A DNA stretch of 8,313 nt, taken from positions 1 to 8,313 of the forward strand of contig DYRK01000251.1 in assembly GCA_020718785.1 (NCBI GenBank), written 5' to 3'. This stretch comes from Desulfatirhabdium butyrativorans. GTDB taxonomy: Bacteria; Desulfobacterota; Desulfobacteria; Desulfobacterales; DYRK01. The position numbers were made by a program, and so were the translations under genes. Of this stretch, positions 1-5,816 are shown piece after piece. A model generated the notes under the pieces. The model had not been told where the DNA came from. It ran no database searches and saw nothing but the letters and a program-made list of their open reading frames with translations. How positions within the stretch are numbered: the first letter of the stretch is position 1; each line of letters starts with the position of its first letter.

Positions 1-450
1 ATTGTATCCCATACGATTCGGCATGCTGCCGACGGTATTCTTCGGAGGAATCTCCTCATCACTGTATCCTTTTTCATCAATCAGGGACTGTCTCACCGCT
101 TCGCCGTAATTCTTGTATAAGTGACGGAGCTTTTCACAGCAGGATCGGCCTGAGTCTGCGGATCGGCAAGAGACCGAATATCTTTTTCAATACCCGGGAA
201 ACTGTCTTCCGTCTTCTGTCTCCCGCGCCCCTTATAATTGTCCTGACACCTGATTCCGCTCTCAGATTCTTTCAGACCTTTTTCAGCACTTTCCCTTCCC
301 CATCCATCCCATTTCACGTTCAGCTTTGCGGGCACTCCCTCCGAAATAATCCGCTGTTATCTGTGCCTGATATGTACGCCTTTTGAAACCGGTCAGTCTT
401 CCGGCCGCATCCTTTATTATTGCTCTTGTTTCATCACACAATTTTTTCAT
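1..450 (-). pseudogene. Frameshifted, partial ISAzo13-like transposase (N-terminal part)
   Basis: This is the N-terminal part of a DDE transposase of the kind usually annotated ISAzo13-like or transposase-related. The start is the ATG at 450-448 (MKKLCDETRA...). Reading across three frames gives a coherent family-like sequence: a helical start, then GGSARKAEREMGWGRES, GLKESESGIRCQDNYKGRG, KTEDSFPGIEKDIRSLADP, TYTRITAKAVRQSLIDEKGY and SDEEIP..NTVG..PNRMGY, still open at the window edge. Two lesions break it. A duplicated 4-mer (CATC on the plus strand, about 301-308) shifts the frame after REMGW, and one missing base near 96-100 shifts it again inside TAK-AVRQ. Removing the duplication and restoring one base rejoins all three segments. 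The catalytic domain would lie left of the window. The element cannot encode a working enzyme unless both shifts are sequencing errors or are bypassed. Family assignment is from memory of the sequence pattern. Confidence 0.72.
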
Positions 451-539
451 TTGCTTTCCGTTTCTGAATAATATAAATATTAAATTTCTGTTCTTTTGAA
501 ATATGAAATGAACATATAGCATTATTTTTGAAAAACGGG

Positions 540-646
540 TAGTGCTTTGTCAAGATTGATTTTATAAGTTGAATTTTTGCTTATTATTTGATTTTAAACT
601 GAATACAAATTTTTCAACTCATAATTTCAATCTTGACAATGCAGTA
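540..646. repeat. Long imperfect inverted repeat, MITE-like or paired IS ends
   Basis: The arm at 540-579 is mirrored by the arm at 606-646. The outer 34 positions match at 29, including an unbroken 13-mer (TTGTCAAGATTGA), and about 26 bases of A+T-rich sequence separate the arms. Both outer edges are TA (TAGTGC... and ...GCAGTA), which could be a TA target duplication like those of IS630/Tc1-type elements. The left arm lies about 90 bp upstream of the dead transposase start, so it could instead be that element's terminal repeat, with the right arm the end of a second, lost copy. No reading frame lies inside. As RNA it would form a long A+U-rich hairpin. Confidence 0.6.
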
Positions 647-868
647 GATTATTTTTTGGAAAATCCCTTAGTGACTGCATTCTGCTTTTCTTTTGATTCA
701 GCGCAGTCTGTTTTAATGTTCTGTTTAATACCATAAAAACCGGAAGTCCGTCAATACCGTATCAGAGCGGATGAATCCGGGAACACCGATTATTTGTTTC
801 CGATATGTCAGAAATCCGACCCGAAGTTGTATATTATATCGAAAGGTGAATCGAAAATTGAATCGCTT
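647..868. other. Intergenic stretch without recognised features
   Basis: I see no gene, RNA gene or clear operator here. The only promoter-like element is a TATATT/TATTAT cluster at about 830-837, without a convincing -35 box at the right distance. The operon promoter should lie here or just upstream, but it cannot be fixed by eye. A short frame starting at 794 overlaps the tandem repeat and the receptor start and has no recognisable product. Confidence 0.5.
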
Positions 869-870
869 AA

Positions 871-898
871 TTCTCACTTCTCACTTCTAAATTCTCAC
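871..898 (+). repeat. Degenerate 7-bp tandem repeat (TTCTCAC)
   Basis: Four consecutive heptamers are seen: TTCTCAC, TTCTCAC, TTCTAAA and TTCTCAC. They end a few bases before the Shine-Dalgarno sequence of receptor 1. The unit is C+T-rich, so in the mRNA leader it would be a mostly unstructured pyrimidine tract. No regulatory role can be assigned from sequence. The number of units could vary by slippage. Confidence 0.6.
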
Positions 899-902
899 TT
901 TC

Positions 903-907
903 AGGAG
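903..907 (+). promoter_or_regulatory. Ribosome binding site of receptor 1
   Basis: AGGAG lies 10 bases before the ATG at 918. It selects this start over the in-frame ATG at 933, and the resulting protein begins with a signal-peptide-like hydrophobic stretch. Confidence 0.65.
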
Positions 908-917
908 CATATCGGCA

Positions 918-3074
918 ATGAACAACATTCTGATGCGCTGTATTCTCCCTCTGTCATGCCGGATATCCGCGGCTTTGATTATTTGGGTCACAGCATTGTT
1001 TTGGCTGCAATCGGTCTGCCGGGCAAACGGCTTTGATTTTGCCGAACTCAGTCTGGAAGAATTGAAAAATGTTGAAATCATAAGCGTTTCCAAAAAACCG
1101 GAAAAAATTTCCGAGGCTCCCGCGGCTGTATTTGTGATCACCGCTGAAGATATCCGGAGATCAGGCGCGACAAATATTCCTGAAATCCTGCGGCTTGCTC
1201 CGGGCATGGAAGTGGCACGCATCGGCACGAACAGTTGGGCAGTCAGTGCGCGGGGCTTCAATGAATTTTATGCAAACAAACTTCTGGTGATGATTGACGG
1301 ACGCAGCGTTTACACGCCCATTTTTTCCGGTGTGTTCTGGGATGTTCAGGATACGCTCATCGCCGACATTGACCGAATCGAAGTGATCCGCGGACCCGGT
1401 TCGATTCTGTGGGGCGCGAATGCTGTCAACGGCGTCATCAATATTATCACCAAAAAGGCGAGAGAGACACAGGGCGGATTGTTTACTGCAGGAGCAGGGG
1501 ATCGGGAACCCGGTTTCGGAAGCATCCGATACGGCGGAACTTCGGGAAAAGACGCCTGTTATCGGATTTATGCCAAATATTTCTATCGGGAACCTTTTGA
1601 TACTCCGGATGAAAACAAAACCGGAAAGCATTATCTCGGAACTCCTGCCGAAGATATGTCCACGGATAACTGGCAGTCTTTCCGCGGAGGATTCCGTTTT
1701 GACTGGGATCCGGAACCCTCAAATGCCCTCAGTTTTCAGGGTGAGGCTTATCTGAACGGGGATGACATGATGTCCGAGGTATGGAAGAATAGCCGAGGTC
1801 CCGAATTGCTGAATGAAAGCTCCGAAGTCGCGGGGGGACATCTGCTCGGGTCCTGGCAGCATATCATTTCAGACACATCCGATACCGTGCTTCAGTTTTA
1901 TTATGACCGGACCAGACGTGATTCCCTGCAGGCAAAATACAGCATCAATATTTTTGATGCTGATTTTCAGCATCGCTTTGTTTTTGCTTCAAACCATGAG
2001 ATCACTTACGGATTGGGCTATCGCTTTATCAGCGATGAGATCGAAGATTTTTATCTGACCTCTTTTGATCCGAATGCCCGGGATCAGTATCTGTTCAGCG
2101 CGTTTGTCCAGGATGAAATCCAACTGATCCCGGATATTCTGCGGCTGACTCTGGGTTCAAAGTTCGAACATAATGATTTCAGCGGCTTTGAGATACAGCC
2201 CGGCATCCGGCTTCTGTGGATGCCGCATAAAAGCCATTCGCTATGGGCAGCGGTGTCGCGGGCAGTCAGATCGCCGGCGCGTTCCGACCATGACATATCG
2301 AAAATTACCGGCTTGGAAAGCTCTTCCGGCTCTGTTACCGGCGAACCGGCTTCTGTCAGAATAAGCGGTACTGAGGAGATTCCTGAGAAAACAACGAATA
2401 CCGCCTTTGATACCGTTAATACCGAATCAGGCAGCGACAGTTTTGATTCCGAAGATGTCATTGCCTGCGAAATCGGATACCGTGTGCAGCCGGCGGACGG
2501 GCTATGGATAGATACAGCCTTTTTCTATAACAGATACAGGGGATTGGAATCAAAAGAAGAAATTCCGGCGGATGCTGTGCTTGCGGGCGGAAAGTGGGAA
2601 AGCAACGACTTTGTTCAGACTCAGGATAATATGAATTATTTTCAGCCGGAAAACAAGATGGAGGGAATCACCTACGGCATTGAACTGGCAGCAGACTGGC
2701 AGGCAGCAGAATGGTGCCGTCTCAGAGCTGCATATTCTTATCTGACGATGGATATGAGCCTGAGCGAAGACAGCACAGATACGCGGAGCAAATCGGAAAT
2801 CGAAGGCAGCAGCCCTGAACATCAGTTTTCCTTATGGTCTTCATTGGATATCACAAAACAGCTTGAATTCGATGTCCGTCTGCGTTATATTTCCGATTTG
2901 CCTGCCAGAAACACAGACGGCTACACCGCGATGGACACAAGGCTGGCATGGAAGCCTTCTGAAAATCTCGAATTTTCCATAGCAGGGCAGGATATTACAG
3001 ATTCACCGCATTCGGAATTTTCCGATCTTGAGGTGGAACGCAGTTTTTACGGAAAGGTGGAATGGAAGTTCTGA
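918..3074 (+). CDS. TonB-dependent outer-membrane receptor 1
   Basis: This 718-residue outer-membrane active transporter would take up a scarce ligand using TonB/ExbB/ExbD energy. The ligand is not identifiable. Residues 1-37 look like a signal peptide with a hydrophobic core at 18-33. The segment SLEELKNVEIISVSKK (45-60) leads into the plug domain, about 60-180. The plug shows SARGFNE (110-116), IDGRSVYTP (126-134), IEVIRGPGSILWGANA (154-169) and VNGVINIITKK (170-180), all typical of TonB receptor plugs. The rest is a beta-barrel of alternating aromatic strands ending in EWKF, with the terminal Phe expected by the BAM machinery. Residues about 460-508 form a Ser/Thr/Glu-rich, low-complexity stretch, probably a surface loop, before the conserved FDSEDVIACEIGYRVQP. 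It is the first gene of the operon and a close paralogue of the next one. Start chosen from AGGAG 10 bases upstream. Family certain; substrate unknown. Confidence 0.93.
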   Translation: MNNILMRCILPLSCRISAALIIWVTALFWLQSVCRANGFDFAELSLEELKNVEIISVSKKPEKISEAPAAVFVITAEDIRRSGATNIPEILRLAPGMEVARIGTNSWAVSARGFNEFYANKLLVMIDGRSVYTPIFSGVFWDVQDTLIADIDRIEVIRGPGSILWGANAVNGVINIITKKARETQGGLFTAGAGDREPGFGSIRYGGTSGKDACYRIYAKYFYREPFDTPDENKTGKHYLGTPAEDMSTDNWQSFRGGFRFDWDPEPSNALSFQGEAYLNGDDMMSEVWKNSRGPELLNESSEVAGGHLLGSWQHIISDTSDTVLQFYYDRTRRDSLQAKYSINIFDADFQHRFVFASNHEITYGLGYRFISDEIEDFYLTSFDPNARDQYLFSAFVQDEIQLIPDILRLTLGSKFEHNDFSGFEIQPGIRLLWMPHKSHSLWAAVSRAVRSPARSDHDISKITGLESSSGSVTGEPASVRISGTEEIPEKTTNTAFDTVNTESGSDSFDSEDVIACEIGYRVQPADGLWIDTAFFYNRYRGLESKEEIPADAVLAGGKWESNDFVQTQDNMNYFQPENKMEGITYGIELAADWQAAEWCRLRAAYSYLTMDMSLSEDSTDTRSKSEIEGSSPEHQFSLWSSLDITKQLEFDVRLRYISDLPARNTDGYTAMDTRLAWKPSENLEFSIAGQDITDSPHSEFSDLEVERSFYGKVEWKF

Positions 3075-3079
3075 TTTCC

Positions 3080-3122
3080 GGAGTGCTAAAATGCCGATCT
3101 TATTAAAACGGTTTAGCACTCC
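3080..3122 (+). promoter_or_regulatory. Perfect 11-bp inverted repeat between the receptor genes
   Basis: GGAGTGCTAAA (3080-3090) is exactly mirrored by TTTAGCACTCC (3112-3122) with 21 bases between. CCG (3094-3096) and CGG (3109-3111) can extend the stem if ATG 3091-3093 bulges out. No T-run follows, so it is not a typical intrinsic terminator. As RNA it would bury the GGAG that precedes the possible start at 3091, so it could adjust receptor 2 translation or protect an mRNA end. As DNA, the inner 9-mers GAGTGCTAA and TTAGCACTC equal the two halves of the CIRCE element, but in reversed order and with wider spacing than the canonical TTAGCACTC-N9-GAGTGCTAA. The repeat is certain; its role is inferred. 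Confidence 0.6.
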
Positions 3123-3141
3123 TCCCAAACGACGGGTGATT

Positions 3142-5235
3142 ATGAAGTTTTCTCAAACCCTTTTTCTGATAATTCTTCTGACAGTCTCTGCCGGAAGTCT
3201 GTTTGCAGAAGCATGGGCAGACGAACCGCAGGAGAATCCGATTGATTTTTCGACAATGAGTCTGGAAGAATTGAAGAATGTCGAGATAATAAGCGTATCC
3301 AAAAAACCGGAAAACATTTCGGAGGTCGGCGCCGCGGTGTTTGTGATAACCGCCGAAGATATCCGGCGATCCGGCGTCACCGGAATTCCCGAAGCTCTCC
3401 GCATGGCTCCCGGAGTTCAGGTGGCGCGCATCGGTCCCACGGATTGGGCAGTCACCATACGCGGTCTGAATCAGCAATTCTCAAACAATATTCTTGTGCT
3501 GATAGATGGACGCAGCGTTTATACGCCCATTTTTTCCGGCGTATTCTGGGATATTCAGGATACAGTGCTGGAAGATATTGAACGCATCGAAATCATCCGG
3601 GGCCCGGGCGGAACCGTCTGGGGCGCAAACGCGGTGAACGGGGTCATCAATATTATCACCAAAAAAGCAAAAGACACATCAGGCGGACTTCTTACTGTTC
3701 TGACCGGAACTCAGGAAGGATACAGTGCCGCAGTCCGCTACGGCGGGAAATCAGGGAAAAATACCTTTTACCGGGTTTATGCAAAACATTTCAACCGCGA
3801 TCAGTTTGATACGAGCGCGACAGACTGTCAGGATTCTTATTTTCCGGAAGATAACTGGCGTTCTCTGAGAAGCGGATTCCGTGCGGATACTGAATCGGAA
3901 AGCGATTCCCTGACCTTGCAGGGCGAAGTTTTTGCCAACCGTTATGATACCGAATTCTGCCGGATATCGCTGTCTTTCCCTTATTTGCTGCTTCAGGATG
4001 ATGTCTCCGAGTCTGCTGGAGGACATCTGATGGGACGCTGGCAGCATAATATCTCGGAAACATCTGATATTCTTCTGCAGCTATATTACGATCACACAGA
4101 AAAAGATCACGATATGACCCGGTCCGCGGTGAGAATCGGCGATGCGGATTTCCGTCACCGTTTTTATGTGTTTCCGGGACATGAAATCGTCTGGGGAGCA
4201 GGATACCGTTTCATCAGCGATGAATTTTCCGTTCAGGAGGAATTCTCCGACCCTGTCAGTGCATTTCAACCTTTGGATATCAGCCCGACCGATTCGGATA
4301 AGAACCTGTACAGCGCGTTTGTTCAGGATACGATGCTGCTGATTCCGAATAATCTCAGCCTTACTGTCGGAGCCCGGCTTGAGCATAATGACTGCACCGG
4401 ACTGGAGATACAGCCCGGTATTTCTCTGCTCTGGACTTTCTCGGAAAAGCAAAGTTTCTGGGCTTCCGCGGCACGGGCAGTCAGAACCCCGTCCCGGACC
4501 GAGAGCGGAATAAAAATAACAGAAGGGATAATTGACCGCTCGGATGATAAACTGATTCGAGATGTATTCGGTCCCGATATTTCCGGCTCAATGATTCCCG
4601 TTGCCCCTGTCACCATAACATTTTTCGGAAACGACCGTCTGGATTCCGAAACTCTCATGGCATATCAGATCGGCTTTCGTGCAGAACCCGCAGACAGCCT
4701 TTTTCTGGAATTCACAGCCTTTTACAACAAATACGACAAACTGATTGTCACAGCAGATACTGCCGGACCCTATCCTGAAGCCGAACCTTCCCTTCATTAT
4801 GTCATCCCTTTCTATTACAGCAACAGCATGAAAGGAGAGGCTTACGGAATGGAACTCAGCGGAGACTGGCAGGTATTGCCGCAGTGGAGACTCGCAGCCT
4901 CCTACAGTTTGCTGAAAACCAAACTGCATTGGAATTCCGTTATCGCTGAAATTGAGGAAAAAAGCAATCCCTGCGATCAGTTTTCCCTGCGCTCCTCTCT
5001 GGACATAGGCAGACAGATTCAATTGGATGTCTGGCTGCGTTATGTTGACCGTCTTTCTGACAATGAAAATGATATCGAAAGCTACACAACACTGGATACG
5101 CGAATCTCCTGGAAGCCGCTCGGAACTCTGGAACTCTCTGTGACAGGGCAGAATCTCTTAGACAGACAGCATCAGGAGTTTTCTCCTTTTGAGGTTGAAC
5201 GCAGTGTTTATTTCAAATTGGACTGGAGATTTTAA
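3142..5235 (+). CDS. TonB-dependent outer-membrane receptor 2
   Basis: This is a second TonB-dependent outer-membrane transporter (697 residues from this start), paralogous to the gene before it. Residues 1-26 form a clear signal peptide (MKFSQ, hydrophobic core LFLIILLTV, likely cleavage after SLFA or AWA). SLEELKNVEIISVSKK recurs at 40-55 identically to receptor 1. The plug follows (about 56-175), with RRSG, TIRGLNQ, IDGRSVYTP, IEIIRGPGGTVWGANA and VNGVINIITKK. The barrel ends in KLDWRF with a terminal Phe. Its mid-barrel loop region (FFGNDRLDSETLMAYQIGFRAEP) lacks the long Ser/Thr-rich stretch of receptor 1. Start choice is open: ATG 3091 has a good GGAG 7 bases upstream and would add 17 residues (MPILLKRFSTPPKRRVI), whereas ATG 3142 gives a standard-length signal peptide but only a weak GGTGA upstream. 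The frame stays open further upstream, into the end of receptor 1. Only 3 bases separate its stop from the YfiR gene. Substrate unknown. Confidence 0.93.
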   Translation: MKFSQTLFLIILLTVSAGSLFAEAWADEPQENPIDFSTMSLEELKNVEIISVSKKPENISEVGAAVFVITAEDIRRSGVTGIPEALRMAPGVQVARIGPTDWAVTIRGLNQQFSNNILVLIDGRSVYTPIFSGVFWDIQDTVLEDIERIEIIRGPGGTVWGANAVNGVINIITKKAKDTSGGLLTVLTGTQEGYSAAVRYGGKSGKNTFYRVYAKHFNRDQFDTSATDCQDSYFPEDNWRSLRSGFRADTESESDSLTLQGEVFANRYDTEFCRISLSFPYLLLQDDVSESAGGHLMGRWQHNISETSDILLQLYYDHTEKDHDMTRSAVRIGDADFRHRFYVFPGHEIVWGAGYRFISDEFSVQEEFSDPVSAFQPLDISPTDSDKNLYSAFVQDTMLLIPNNLSLTVGARLEHNDCTGLEIQPGISLLWTFSEKQSFWASAARAVRTPSRTESGIKITEGIIDRSDDKLIRDVFGPDISGSMIPVAPVTITFFGNDRLDSETLMAYQIGFRAEPADSLFLEFTAFYNKYDKLIVTADTAGPYPEAEPSLHYVIPFYYSNSMKGEAYGMELSGDWQVLPQWRLAASYSLLKTKLHWNSVIAEIEEKSNPCDQFSLRSSLDIGRQIQLDVWLRYVDRLSDNENDIESYTTLDTRISWKPLGTLELSVTGQNLLDRQHQEFSPFEVERSVYFKLDWRF

Positions 5236-5238
5236 AGG

Positions 5239-5814
5239 ATGAAATATCGCGTTTCAGGCTTCACATTTCAGGCTCTTATTTTTCTGATGTATCTTACAGC
5301 AGGTCAAGTCCATGCCCAGCCGACTGTGGGTGAGGAATACAGGGTCAAAGCAGGTTTTATTTTCAATTTTGCAAAATTTGTCGAATGGTCCGAAGAGGCA
5401 TTTGAAGACAAAAATTCTCCGATACTTCTCTGCGTATTTCCGCCTGATATTTTCAACAAAATCCTTTTCACACAGAACATCGGCACCAGAGAGATTCTGA
5501 TAAAGCCCTATCAGAACGATGAGGATGTGAAATGCTGTCATATTCTTTTCCTGGGCGTGTCGGACAAAGATTTTGTTCAGGAAAAACTGAATATCGTAAA
5601 AGATATGAAAAATATTCTGACCGTAGGCGAAAGCGAAGATTTCACTCAAATGGGCGGCATCATCGGTTTTGCCACCGAAAAAGAACGCGTCAATCTGCTT
5701 GCGGAAAAAAGACGGCTGACCTTTGATATCAACCTGGATGCCTCTGACCGTGCCGGACTGAAACTGAGGTCCCAGCTTCTGAGTACGGCACGGAAAGTCG
5801 AGGGGAGTCAGTAA
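5239..5814 (+). CDS. YfiR-family periplasmic protein (DUF4154)
   Basis: This 191-residue exported protein belongs to the YfiR family. A signal peptide spans 1-26, with cleavage expected after VHA. Family landmarks follow: EYRVKAGFIFNFAKFVEW (33-50), PILLCVF (61-67), CHILFLGVSD (100-109), a GESEDFTQMGGIIGFA block, and the C-terminal RLTFDINLDASDRAGLKLRS and QLLSTARKV. In P. aeruginosa YfiR sits in the periplasm and inhibits the inner-membrane diguanylate cyclase YfiN; other family members accompany sensor kinases. Here the neighbour is a kinase with a CHASE8-like periplasmic domain, so control of that kinase is the simplest inferred job. Mature cysteines are C65, C99 and C100; there is none later, so a second C-terminal disulfide like that of Pseudomonas YfiR is absent. 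GGAG (5225-5228), inside the end of receptor 2, serves as ribosome site, and the 3-base gap suggests translational coupling. Length is normal for the family. Confidence 0.88.
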   Translation: MKYRVSGFTFQALIFLMYLTAGQVHAQPTVGEEYRVKAGFIFNFAKFVEWSEEAFEDKNSPILLCVFPPDIFNKILFTQNIGTREILIKPYQNDEDVKCCHILFLGVSDKDFVQEKLNIVKDMKNILTVGESEDFTQMGGIIGFATEKERVNLLAEKRRLTFDINLDASDRAGLKLRSQLLSTARKVEGSQ

Positions 5815-5816
5815 CC

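Noticed and set aside
633..656. TTGACA at 633-638 as the operon -35 box
   Set aside because: It is part of the inverted-repeat arm, and no TATAAT-like hexamer follows at 16-18 bases.
650..917. Cobalamin riboswitch, Fur box or sigma-54 promoter ahead of the receptors
   Set aside because: I looked because TonB receptors often have such control. No B12-box-like conserved segment, Fur-type GATAATGATAATC palindrome or TGGCAC-N5-TTGC pair is visible.
794..1036. 80-residue plus-strand frame before and overlapping receptor 1
   Set aside because: It runs through the heptamer repeat into the receptor signal peptide in another frame and has no recognisable protein pattern.
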